NCBI GenBank assembly: GCA_009838765.1
Contig: VXQX01000034.1
Coordinates: 11,137 to 53,412 of the forward strand
DNA length: 42,276 nt
Direction: 5' to 3'
DNA from: Gemmatimonadales bacterium
Lineage (GTDB): Bacteria > Gemmatimonadota > Gemmatimonadetes > Palauibacterales > Palauibacteraceae
The notes below the pieces were generated by a model. The model had not been told where the DNA came from. It saw nothing but the letters and a program-made list of their open reading frames with translations, and made no database searches. Below are positions 32,040 through 40,310 of the stretch, piece after piece. The translations under genes and the position numbers were made by a program. Position 1 is the first letter of the stretch. The number at the start of each line of letters is the position of its first letter.

Positions 32040-33713
32040 CTACTGCACCCGTTCGAAGCGCAGGTCCCAGACGCGTCCCTGGCTCAGGCTCGCCTGCGTG
32101 ACCCGGCCGGCCTCGTCGCGCCGGAAGATGAACGTGCTGCCTCCCTGCCTGAACGCATCGGGATAGACCGGCGTCAGCGAGGGTCCATCCCCATACCGGT
32201 CCTTCAGCACGAGCCCGCCGTCTTCGACCTCGACCCAGTACGTCACTTCCGCCTCGTCGCTGTGGTACGCGCCCACGTAGGCGGCCAGGTCCGACGCGGT
32301 GGGCTCGAAGCCTTCGACAGGTTCGATCCGCACATCGTCCGCGACCGGCGTGTCCATGGTCGCCCCGGGCCTGCCTCCGTCGCCGCCGCCGGCGTCGAAG
32401 ACGATGGACACGCCCGCCGGGGAGGCGAACTCGGTCTCGCTCATGGCCGCGAGCGACATCCCGCCCGGTCCCATGCCCAGGCGGAGCGAGGCGCCGTCCG
32501 CCGTCAGCTCCATGAACTGGCCCGTGCGGGTGTCGCGGTATCCGCCGGCGAACACGGCGACGCGGGCCGGATCGACGTCCGCCCCCGCCGGATCCTCCGA
32601 CGCCTCCTCCTCGACGGCGTCGGCGAGGTAGAGTTCGGCCACCGCGCGGGCGAGCCCGCCGGGGTTGGCCTCGCCGACGTTGCACATCACCGACACCGCG
32701 AGCCCGTGGTCGGGGAAGCGGGTGAGGAAGCCCCGGTACGCGGCAGTGCCCCCGGAGTGCTGGACCTCGCGCACGCCCTTGTATTCGCCGACGAAGAGCC
32801 CGCCCGCGTAGCTGATCTGCCGCCCGGAGTCGAGCATGCCCTGCTCGTGCATGAGTCGGATGAACTCGGGCCCGCCGACCTCGCCGGTGTCGAGGTTGCG
32901 GGTGAACCTGAGAAGGTCGCCGACGGTCGTGAGCAGACCGCCGTTTCCGTGCACGTTTTCGAACGGCATCAGCATGTGCCATTCGCCGTCGTCGCCGCGC
33001 CGGTATCCGATCGAGCGCTCCTCGACGATCTCCGTGAAATCGTCCCGCCACTGCGTTTTCGTCATGCCGAGCGGGCGGAAGATCCGCTCCTGCGAGAACT
33101 CGTCGAACGTCTGTCCGGTTACCCTCTCCACGAGCATCGCCTGGAGGTTGTATCCGGTGTTCGTGTACGAGTAGTAGCGGCCCGGCTCGTAGTTGAGGGA
33201 GCGCTGGCGGCTCGCGATGTCGAGCGCGTGCTTGTGCGTGTGGATCCGGCTCGTCCGCGCCCAGCCATGGATGCCGGCGACCGACCCCCAGTCGCGGAGC
33301 CCGCTCGTGTGATGGATGAGCATCCGCACCGTGATGGGCTCGCCATAATCGGGCATCTCCGGGAAGTACTCCCGGATGTCGTCGTCGAGGTCGATGCCTC
33401 CATCCAGCGCGAGCAGGATCGTGGCCGCCGCGGTGAACTGTTTCGAGACCGAGCCCGGCTCGAACACCGTCTCGGGCGTGTTCGGCAGGTCCCACTCGAG
33501 GTTCGCCATGCCGTACGCGCGGGCCATGACCTGCTGCCCATCCCGCGACACCGCGAAGGCGCACCCAGGGCCGTCCGAAGCGCTGTAGTTCGCGAAGACC
33601 GCGTCGAGCGCCGCGAGTTCGACCGCGTCCCCGGCCGAGTCTCCCGGGTTCGCGTCCGCGCAGGCGAGGCCCGCCGCGAGGGGAAGGATGAGGGGCCAGA
33701 GTCGTGTCTTCAT
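32040..33713 (-). CDS. Exported beta-lactamase-family serine hydrolase, copy 1
   Basis: The 557-residue protein has a signal peptide or weak lipobox (hydrophobic 6-17, Cys18) and a class C beta-lactamase/DD-peptidase fold at about 30-380. The catalytic Ser88 and Lys91 are in GSVSKQF, the Tyr183 of the Y-x-N motif is in YSYTNTGYN, and the third motif is HSGGTAAYRG, with H-x-G replacing K-T-G. A C-terminal beta domain of about 170 residues contains AVFAGGYRDTRTGQFMEL and AYVGAYHSDEAEV repeats (DUF3471-like). Members act as esterases or peptidases; true beta-lactamase action is unlikely. AGGAGG is 6 nt before the ATG at 33713. It is a tandem duplicate of the next upstream gene, with the same length and signature motifs. 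Confidence 0.92.
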   Translation of the reverse strand: MKTRLWPLILPLAAGLACADANPGDSAGDAVELAALDAVFANYSASDGPGCAFAVSRDGQQVMARAYGMANLEWDLPNTPETVFEPGSVSKQFTAAATILLALDGGIDLDDDIREYFPEMPDYGEPITVRMLIHHTSGLRDWGSVAGIHGWARTSRIHTHKHALDIASRQRSLNYEPGRYYSYTNTGYNLQAMLVERVTGQTFDEFSQERIFRPLGMTKTQWRDDFTEIVEERSIGYRRGDDGEWHMLMPFENVHGNGGLLTTVGDLLRFTRNLDTGEVGGPEFIRLMHEQGMLDSGRQISYAGGLFVGEYKGVREVQHSGGTAAYRGFLTRFPDHGLAVSVMCNVGEANPGGLARAVAELYLADAVEEEASEDPAGADVDPARVAVFAGGYRDTRTGQFMELTADGASLRLGMGPGGMSLAAMSETEFASPAGVSIVFDAGGGDGGRPGATMDTPVADDVRIEPVEGFEPTASDLAAYVGAYHSDEAEVTYWVEVEDGGLVLKDRYGDGPSLTPVYPDAFRQGGSTFIFRRDEAGRVTQASLSQGRVWDLRFERVQ

Positions 33714-33832
33714 CGTCTTCCTCCTGACAGAATGGCGGCACCCGCCGTCTCTTCGTCGGCCGAAGTCGTCTGCGCGGCCGAAAGCGCAATGTCGGTGTCC
33801 GCACCCGCCCCGTCGAGATGCCGCGAACGAGT

Positions 33833-33854
33833 CCCGTCCCGGGGGGGAGACGGG
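33833..33854. terminator. Small hairpin between the duplicated serine hydrolase genes
   Basis: CCCGTC (33833-33838) pairs with GACGGG (33849-33854) around a loop rich in G. It lies 19 bases beyond the stop of the upstream copy on the minus strand, where a terminator would be placed. A TTT run follows only on the plus strand, so support is weak. The remaining 160-base gap shows no gene; the 5' ribosome site of copy 1 is at its left end. Confidence 0.3.
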
Positions 33855-33873
33855 TTTGGCGGCCCGCAACGAT

Positions 33874-35547
33874 CTATTGCACCCGCTCGAAGCGGAGATC
33901 CCAGACCCGCCCCTCGCTCAGACTTGCCTGCGTGACCCGTCCCGTCGCATCCCGGCGGAAGATGATCGTGCCGAACTCTCGCCCGAACGCGTCGGGATAC
34001 AGGGGATCGAGAGCCGCGCCGTCCCCGTACCGGTCCCGGAACACGAGACGCCCGTCCTCGACTTCGAACCGGTATGTCACCTCGGCTTCTTCGCTGTGGT
34101 AGGCTCCGACGTAATCCGCCAGGTCGGCCGAGGTCGGTTCGAACGCGCCGACGGGCTCGATCCGCACGCCATCCGCCGCGGGCATGTTCAGGATGCCGGC
34201 GGGTCGTTCGCCTGCGCTCGCGGGACCCTCGAATGCGATGGACACGCCCGTGGCCGAGGCAAAACCGGTCTCGCTCATGGCCGCGAGCGGCGGCCCGCCG
34301 GGTCCTCCGCTCATGAGCAGAGACGAACCGTCCGCGGTCAGCTCCAGATACTGTCCCGTTCGCGTGTCCCGGTATCCGCCGGCGAAGGCGGCGACGTCCG
34401 CGGGATCGACATCCACCCCTGTCGCTTCGACCCCGGGTTCCTCGGTCATGGCGTCCGCGAGGTAGAGTTCCGCCACCTGGCGGGCGAGTCCGCCGGGGTT
34501 GGCCTCGGCCACGTTGCACATCAGCGACACCGCGACCCCGTGATCCGGAAAGCGTGTGAGAAAACCGCGGTACCCGGCCGTCGAACCGCCGTGCGACACC
34601 TCGCGCACACCCTTGTATTCGCTCACGCGAAGCCCGCCCGCATAGCCGGTCTTCCACCCCGAGTCGAGCGTGCCCTCCTCGTGCATGAGACGGACGAATT
34701 CCGGCCCGCCGACCTCGCCCGTATCGAGATTGTGCGTGAAGCGGAGGAGGTCCCCCACAGTCGTGAGCAAACCGCCGTTGCCGTGGACGTTCTCGAACGG
34801 CATCAGCATGTGCCATTCGCCGTCCTCTCCGTGCCGGTAACCGACGGAGCGCTCGTCCACGATCTCGGTGAAATCGTCCCGCCACTGCGTCCTCGTCATC
34901 CCGAGGGGGCGAAAGATCCGCTCCTGCGAGAACTCGTCGAAGGTCTGTCCCGTCACCCGCTCGACGAGCATCGCCTGGAGGTTGTATCCGGTATTCGTGT
35001 ACGAGTAGTAGCGACCCGGCTCGTAGTTCAGGGCGCGCTGACGACTCGCGATGTCGAGCGCGTGCTTGTGCGAGTGGACCCGGCTCCAGCGCGGCCAGCC
35101 CTGAATGGCGGCGACCGACCCCCAGTCGCGAAGACCGCTCGTATGGTGGATCAGCATCCGCACGGTGACGGCTTCGCCGTAGTCGGGCATCTCCGGAAAG
35201 TACGCCCGGATGTCGTCATCGAGATCGATCCGTCCATCCAGGGCGAGCAGAATCGTGGCCGCGGCGGTGAACTGTTTCGAGACGGAGCCGGGCTCGAACA
35301 CTGTCTCCGGCGTGTTCGGGACGTGCCACTCCAGATCGGCCATCCCGTACGCGCGCGACATGACCTGCTGCCCATCCCGCGAGACCGCGAAAGCGCAGCC
35401 GGGGCCGTCCAAAGCGCTGTGGTCCGCGAAGACCGCGTCGAGCGCCGCCAGCTCCACGCTCCCCGAGGACGAATCATCCCGACTCGCGTCCGCGCAGGCG
35501 AGACCTGCGGCAAGGGGAAGGAGGAGGGTCCGGAGTCGTGTCTTCAT
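33874..35547 (-). CDS. Exported beta-lactamase-family serine hydrolase, copy 2
   Basis: This 557-residue protein is the upstream member of the tandem pair and is alignable with copy 1 from start to end without obvious gaps. The start MKTRLRTLLLPLAAGLACAD, the GSVSKQF active-site motif (Ser88, Lys91), the YSYTNTGYN motif and the long GQTFDEFSQERIFRPLGMT stretch are the same or nearly so. Differences cluster in the C-terminal beta domain (copy 2 has GGPGGPPLAAMSETGFAS) and in the third motif, HGGSTAGYRG here. AGGAGG precedes the ATG by 6 nt, as in copy 1. The function should be similar with possibly different substrate preference. The Tat amidohydrolase gene begins upstream and ends 42 bases before it on the same strand, so co-transcription is likely. 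Confidence 0.92.
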   Translation of the reverse strand: MKTRLRTLLLPLAAGLACADASRDDSSSGSVELAALDAVFADHSALDGPGCAFAVSRDGQQVMSRAYGMADLEWHVPNTPETVFEPGSVSKQFTAAATILLALDGRIDLDDDIRAYFPEMPDYGEAVTVRMLIHHTSGLRDWGSVAAIQGWPRWSRVHSHKHALDIASRQRALNYEPGRYYSYTNTGYNLQAMLVERVTGQTFDEFSQERIFRPLGMTRTQWRDDFTEIVDERSVGYRHGEDGEWHMLMPFENVHGNGGLLTTVGDLLRFTHNLDTGEVGGPEFVRLMHEEGTLDSGWKTGYAGGLRVSEYKGVREVSHGGSTAGYRGFLTRFPDHGVAVSLMCNVAEANPGGLARQVAELYLADAMTEEPGVEATGVDVDPADVAAFAGGYRDTRTGQYLELTADGSSLLMSGGPGGPPLAAMSETGFASATGVSIAFEGPASAGERPAGILNMPAADGVRIEPVGAFEPTSADLADYVGAYHSEEAEVTYRFEVEDGRLVFRDRYGDGAALDPLYPDAFGREFGTIIFRRDATGRVTQASLSEGRVWDLRFERVQ

Positions 35548-35589
35548 CGTTTTCCTCCTGACTGGATTCCGAAACGCGATCTCATGTCG

Positions 35590-37020
35590 CTATTCCGTCG
35601 GCGCCGCGGCGAGAATGCGCGCGGGATCGAGGGCGCGTCCGCCGCGCACGACCGTCCGGATGCGCCTCGTGTTGCGGATGTCCTCGAGAGGGTCCGCTTC
35701 GAGAAGCACAAGATCGGCCTCGAGCCCGGCCTCGACGGCGCCGCGGTTCTCATCCTCCTTCAGAATCCGCGCGTTCTCGAGCGTCGCGGCGGACAGGACT
35801 TCTCGTGCCGGCATGCCGGCTTCGACGAGAAACTCCATCTCGTGGTGCAGCGAGGCGCCCGGCGCGACCTGCGGCTCCGGCGCGTCGGTCCCGACGAGCA
35901 ACTGCACGCCGGCTTCACGCAGCATGCCGGTGAGACGCAGGTACTTCTCCCACGTCCCCTCGCGCACGGAGACGGGCGCCGCGCCCCAGTCCAGGCTTCG
36001 GCGCTGCCGATCCCTGTCCCAGAACGCCTTGAGTCGGGCCGGCATGGCGTCGTGGTCGGGGTGTCCGTAGACCTCGGGGAGGTCCATGAACAGGAGCGTG
36101 CCCCAGAAGACCATGAGCGTCGGGTCGACGTGCGCGCCGTGCTCGGCGATGACGTCGATGAGGCGGCGCGCCTCGTCCGAATCAAGGTTGATCGAATGGC
36201 GGTCGTCGGGGTCGTCGAGGAGGAAGTTGGACACCGTGTAGATGTGCTCGACGCAGTCGAGCCCGTCGCGGACGGCGTCGGCCGTGTGATAGTCGAGCAG
36301 GTGTCCGCTCACGACGAGACCGTGTTCGTGGCCGACCTCGATCACGCGGCGCCCGACCTCGCGCGTGACGCCGACATACAGCTTGAGCGTCTTTACGCCC
36401 CACGCCGCCATGTCCGCCACGAAGGGTTCCACGTCGGCGGGAGTCGCCAGGTACCAGCCGACGTCGGGATGCCAGGGCGGATTGCCGTCGATGAGGAAGC
36501 TGCACCGGAACACGTTGGGAGAAATCTCCGGGTGGTCGTCGGCGTAGCGCTCGATCAGGCGCTGGGCCGGAACGTTGTCTCCCGTGCTCCGGATCGAGGT
36601 CACCCCGTGTCCGAGGTAGAAAGGCAGGACCTCGTCGCCGGTCATGTACGACTGGTAGAGGATGTGGGTGACGTGAACGTGTGCGTCGATGAGTCCGGGG
36701 AGGACGAAGAGGCCGGCCCCGTCGATGCGCGCCGCGCCCGCGGCGGCGTCGGAGTCGGCGTTCAGCTCGGCCGCGGGGGCGACGGCTTCGATGCGGCCGG
36801 CCCGGACGAGGACGCTCGTGTCCGGGCGCATGGCGCCGGCCCTGACGTCGAAGACGCGGGCCCCGTCGATAAGCAGCGGGGGAGCCGGCGCCTCCGCGTC
36901 GGGGTTGCCGGTCGCTGGCGCCCGTTCCGCGTGCCGGCCCTCCGCGCCGCAGCCGAGGGCGAGCCCGGCGCCGGTGAGCGCGGCGCCCCGCACGAAGTCG
37001 CGGCGGTCGATGGAGGCCAC
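35590..37020 (-). CDS. Tat-exported lipoprotein amidohydrolase (imidazolonepropionase/prolidase-like)
   Basis: The 476-residue product starts with a twin-arginine signal (DRRDFVRG at 5-12) and a lipobox ending at Cys24 (LALGC), so it should be exported folded and lipid-anchored. The amidohydrolase metal ligands are visible: HVH at 114-116 (GLIDAHVHVTH), a candidate carboxylated lysine in GVKTLKLYVGV, His residues in VVSGHLLDYHTAD and CVEHIYTV, and the Asp of LLVGTDAPEPQVAPG. The C-terminal AATLENARILKEDENRGAVE and ADLVLLEADPLEDI segments are typical. It probably cleaves amide or peptide bonds of small compounds; the substrate is unknown. The start is a GTG at 37020 without a clear ribosome site. 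It lies 42 bases upstream of serine hydrolase copy 2. Confidence 0.9.
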   Translation of the reverse strand: MASIDRRDFVRGAALTGAGLALGCGAEGRHAERAPATGNPDAEAPAPPLLIDGARVFDVRAGAMRPDTSVLVRAGRIEAVAPAAELNADSDAAAGAARIDGAGLFVLPGLIDAHVHVTHILYQSYMTGDEVLPFYLGHGVTSIRSTGDNVPAQRLIERYADDHPEISPNVFRCSFLIDGNPPWHPDVGWYLATPADVEPFVADMAAWGVKTLKLYVGVTREVGRRVIEVGHEHGLVVSGHLLDYHTADAVRDGLDCVEHIYTVSNFLLDDPDDRHSINLDSDEARRLIDVIAEHGAHVDPTLMVFWGTLLFMDLPEVYGHPDHDAMPARLKAFWDRDRQRRSLDWGAAPVSVREGTWEKYLRLTGMLREAGVQLLVGTDAPEPQVAPGASLHHEMEFLVEAGMPAREVLSAATLENARILKEDENRGAVEAGLEADLVLLEADPLEDIRNTRRIRTVVRGGRALDPARILAAAPTE

Positions 37021-37157
37021 GGGCGGCTACGCGGAGACGAAGCGGTACGGGAGGATCATTCCTGAGGATCGTCCGCGGCCCGCGGCGGCGTCAAGCAGTG
37101 CCCGGCAGTCCGGGCGGAGTTGATGGCGCGTTGCGATCGCGGCGATAGGTTGTGGTC

Positions 37158-40100
37158 ATGCCCGCGCCTTCCGCCCGCCTCATCGTCTCCCCGGCCGCCG
37201 CCGTGCGCTTAGACGCCGCGCGAAAATGGCTTGGAGGGCAACCCTCCGCGGAGGGCGTGACGATCATCGGCGACAGCCTGTCCGGTCCGCACGAACTGCT
37301 TCTGCGCGGGGCGCGGACGGCCGGGGCCGCCATGGGCTGGCGCCGCACCACGCTTCCCCTCCTGGCCCGCGATGTCGCGCTCTCGCGGCTCGCTGCCGAC
37401 GGAAGGGCGATCGGGGATCCCGCGGCCCGCGACGCCGTCGTGGCGCGGGCGCTGGCGGGACTCGATCCGCAAAAACTCGGCCGACTGGCGGCGGTGTCGG
37501 ACACGCCCGGCTTCGTTCGCGCCGTCGGAGGGGCCGTGGACGCCCTGCGGATGGCGGGCGCCGCGCCGTCCGGAGTCGCTCCGGTCGATGCGGACCTTGC
37601 CGCGCTCTACGAAGCGGTCGCCGCCGAATGGGGGGCGGCGGGGCTGGCGGATCGAGCCGGCGTGTTCGAGGCCGCGCGGTCGGCGCTCCGCGATCCGGCC
37701 GCCCGGCAGGGCATCGTGGACGACCGGTTCCTGATTCTGGACACCCGGATCTGGACGGAACTGGAGGGACGGTTTGTCGCGGCCCTCATCGAGCGCGGCT
37801 GCGACCTGCTCGCGACCGTGCCCGAGGGGGATGACCTCACGGTGCAGGCGCTCGAAGAGGCGGGTGCACGTCTCTGCGCGCCGCCCCGGACGGATGGAGT
37901 CCCCGTGGCGGCGATCCAGCGGCTTCACGCGCACCTCTTCGGCCGGCCGCCGTCCGAATCCGCCGCTGACGATGCCGTGACCGTGTTCTCCGCTCCCGGC
38001 GAGGGGCGGGAGGCCGTGGAGATCGCCCGGCGGCTCACTTCCCTCGCCGAGGCCGGAACGCCCTTCGACCGGTGTGCGATCCTGCTCCGGCAGCCCGAAG
38101 ACTATCGGCCGTACCTGGAGGAAGCTCTCAATCGCGCGGGAATCCGCCCCTGGTTCGCGCGCGGCGTCCGGCGTCCGGATCCGGCGGGCCGGGCCTTCCT
38201 GGCCCTTCTCCGCTGCCGGGCCGAAGACGGCTCGGCGCTTCGCTTTTCGGAGTACGTCTCGATCGGCGAGGTGCCGGGTGACGGGGAGGATCCGGAACGG
38301 GTGCCGCGACGCTGGGAGCAACTGCTCGTCGACGCGGCCGTTGTCGGCGGCCTGGAGCGCTGGGAGCGGCGACTCGATGGTCTCGCCGCGGAGCTCGAGT
38401 TCAGGCGCGACGCGCTCGAAGCGGAGGGCGGCGAAGACCCGCGTCTCGCGCGGATCGATGGGATGCGCGCCAATCTCGCCTCCCTCCGGGCATATGCGCT
38501 GCCGTTGCTGGCGGAGCTGTCCGAACTGCCCGCGGAAGCCCGCTGGGAGCGCTGGCTGGCCGCCTTGAACGCCCTCGCCGTCCGTTCGCTTCGGCGGCCC
38601 GACAACGTGCTCGCGGTGCTGTCCGATCTCGCGCCGATGGGGCCTCTGGGCCCGGTCGAGTTGGACGAAGTCCTGCGCGTGCTCACGCCGCGACTCCTGG
38701 AAGTTCCCGAGCCGCCGCCCCCGAACCGCTACGGCCGCGTGTTCGTCGGGCCTATCGACACGGCACGGGGGCTCGTCTTCGATGTGGTGTTCGTCCCCGG
38801 CATGGCCGAGCGCGTATTCCCTCCCAAGATCGGAGAAGACCCCATCCTGCTGGATGAGATGCGCCGGCGGCTGGCTCCCGGCCGTCTCGCAACGAACCGC
38901 GAGCGCGTTCTGCGGGAGCGGCTCGCCTTCAGACTCGCGGTCGGCGCGGCGCGGAAGCAGGTCGTCCTCTCCTACCCGCGCATCGACGCCATGAAGACCC
39001 GGCCGCGAGTCCCCTCCTTCTACACGCTCGAGGCGATTCATGCGACGGAAGGCCGACTGCCCGGCTTCGAGGAACTCGCGCAGCGGGCGGAGGAAGTCTC
39101 CGATGCGCGGATCGGCTGGCCGGCGCCGAAATCCCGGGCGCAGGCGATCGACGAAGCCGAGTACGACCTCGCGGTGCTCGATGAACTCGACCGGCACGAG
39201 CTTCGCGGAGAACGCGCGGTGAAGGCCGCGGGTCATCTCCTCCACTCGAACCCTCACCTCGCGCGTGCCCTTCGCTTCCGCGCCTACCGCTGGGAGGTGC
39301 CGCGCTGGACATGGGCGGACGGGCTCGTGCAGCTCTCGGAGCGGGCCGCGGGAGCACTGGCGGAGCAGTCGCCCGGCGCGCGTCCCTACTCGGCGACGGC
39401 GCTGCAGCACTTCGCGGCCTGCCCTTACCGCTTCTATCTCCAGGCGATTCAGGGCCTGCGGCCGCGCGAGGCCCCGGTCGGGATCGAGGCGCTCGACCCG
39501 CTGCAGCGCGGTTCGCTCGTGCACCAGGTCCAGTTCGAACTCCTGACCCGGCTTCAGGCCGAGAGCACGGAGGACCGGCCGCTCCTCCCCGTGGGGCCGG
39601 AGAACGCCGCGCGGGTATCCGAACTCCTCGAAGAGGTGCTCGACAAGGTGGCGGGGGACTTCCGCGACCGGCTCGTGCCGGCGATCGATCGGGTCTGGGA
39701 CGACGGCATCGAAAAGATCCGGCAAGACCTGCGGGAGTGGCTGCACCGCGAGCGCGACAGCGGGTCGCCCTTCGAGCCGTGGCGCTTCGAACTCTCCTTC
39801 GGGCTGCCCCGGGATCCCAACCGCGACGCCCATTCCGTGGGGGAGCCCGTCGACCTGGATGTCGGACTGAAGCTCCGCGGCGCCATCGACCTGATCGAAC
39901 GGACCCCGGCCGGCGTCCTGCGGGTCACGGACCACAAGACGGGCCGGCACCGGGCAAAGGCGGGAGCGACGATACAGGGCGGCGAACTCCTGCAGCCGGT
40001 CCTCTACGCGCTCGCCGCACAGAAGCTGTTCCCGGAGCAGCGCGTGGAATCGGGCCGGCTCTACTACTGCACGGCGGATGGCGAGTTCCGGGACCACGTG

Positions 40101-40310
40101 GTGCCGCTCGACGACCGTGCGCGCCAGGCGGCCGGGCTCCTGAGCGAGATCGTGACCGAAGCCTTCGAGGCCGGAAGCTTCCCGGCGCTCCCGCGGGAGG
40201 ACGCATGCCGCTGGTGCGACTACCGGCAAGTCTGCGGGCCCGACGAGGAACTCCGTACCCGGCGCAAGCCTCCGCGGGTCGATTTGCGGCGCCTGAGGGA
40301 GTACCCGTGA
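37158..40310 (+). CDS. addB: AddB-like subunit of AddAB helicase-nuclease
   Basis: The 1050-residue protein has the two ends expected for AddB. The C-terminal PD-(D/E)XK nuclease shows GSLVHQVQFELL, D911 in RGAIDLIE, D925 and K927 in VTDHKTGRH, and QPVLYALAA. The iron-sulfur cysteines are C755 (FAACPYRFYLQ) and C1017, C1020 and C1026 (CRWCDYRQVC); the C-x2-C-x5-C spacing is the same as in Bacillus AddB. The N-terminal half has helicase-like segments (DAVTVFSAPGEGREAVEIAR, DVVFVPGMAERVFPP) but no Walker A motif. In AddAB the AddB nuclease degrades one strand at a double-strand break while the AddA helicase unwinds. The ATG at 37158 was used; a GTG at 37152 is possible. It overlaps addA by four bases. 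Confidence 0.88.
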   Translation: MPAPSARLIVSPAAAVRLDAARKWLGGQPSAEGVTIIGDSLSGPHELLLRGARTAGAAMGWRRTTLPLLARDVALSRLAADGRAIGDPAARDAVVARALAGLDPQKLGRLAAVSDTPGFVRAVGGAVDALRMAGAAPSGVAPVDADLAALYEAVAAEWGAAGLADRAGVFEAARSALRDPAARQGIVDDRFLILDTRIWTELEGRFVAALIERGCDLLATVPEGDDLTVQALEEAGARLCAPPRTDGVPVAAIQRLHAHLFGRPPSESAADDAVTVFSAPGEGREAVEIARRLTSLAEAGTPFDRCAILLRQPEDYRPYLEEALNRAGIRPWFARGVRRPDPAGRAFLALLRCRAEDGSALRFSEYVSIGEVPGDGEDPERVPRRWEQLLVDAAVVGGLERWERRLDGLAAELEFRRDALEAEGGEDPRLARIDGMRANLASLRAYALPLLAELSELPAEARWERWLAALNALAVRSLRRPDNVLAVLSDLAPMGPLGPVELDEVLRVLTPRLLEVPEPPPPNRYGRVFVGPIDTARGLVFDVVFVPGMAERVFPPKIGEDPILLDEMRRRLAPGRLATNRERVLRERLAFRLAVGAARKQVVLSYPRIDAMKTRPRVPSFYTLEAIHATEGRLPGFEELAQRAEEVSDARIGWPAPKSRAQAIDEAEYDLAVLDELDRHELRGERAVKAAGHLLHSNPHLARALRFRAYRWEVPRWTWADGLVQLSERAAGALAEQSPGARPYSATALQHFAACPYRFYLQAIQGLRPREAPVGIEALDPLQRGSLVHQVQFELLTRLQAESTEDRPLLPVGPENAARVSELLEEVLDKVAGDFRDRLVPAIDRVWDDGIEKIRQDLREWLHRERDSGSPFEPWRFELSFGLPRDPNRDAHSVGEPVDLDVGLKLRGAIDLIERTPAGVLRVTDHKTGRHRAKAGATIQGGELLQPVLYALAAQKLFPEQRVESGRLYYCTADGEFRDHVVPLDDRARQAAGLLSEIVTEAFEAGSFPALPREDACRWCDYRQVCGPDEELRTRRKPPRVDLRRLREYP

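Noticed and set aside
32040-35547. Antibiotic-resistance beta-lactamases
   Set aside because: The proteins have the Ser-x-x-Lys and Tyr-x-Asn motifs, but H-x-G instead of K-T-G, a long extra C-terminal domain and a metabolic hydrolase neighbourhood; they fit the broad serine hydrolase family.
33688-37065. Plus-strand open frame of 1125 codons opposite serine hydrolase copy 2 and the amidohydrolase
   Set aside because: Same GC artefact; the minus-strand genes carry complete catalytic motifs and export signals.
37209-40229. Minus-strand open frame of 1006 codons antisense to addB
   Set aside because: Low-complexity shadow; AddB motifs and cluster cysteines are on the plus strand.
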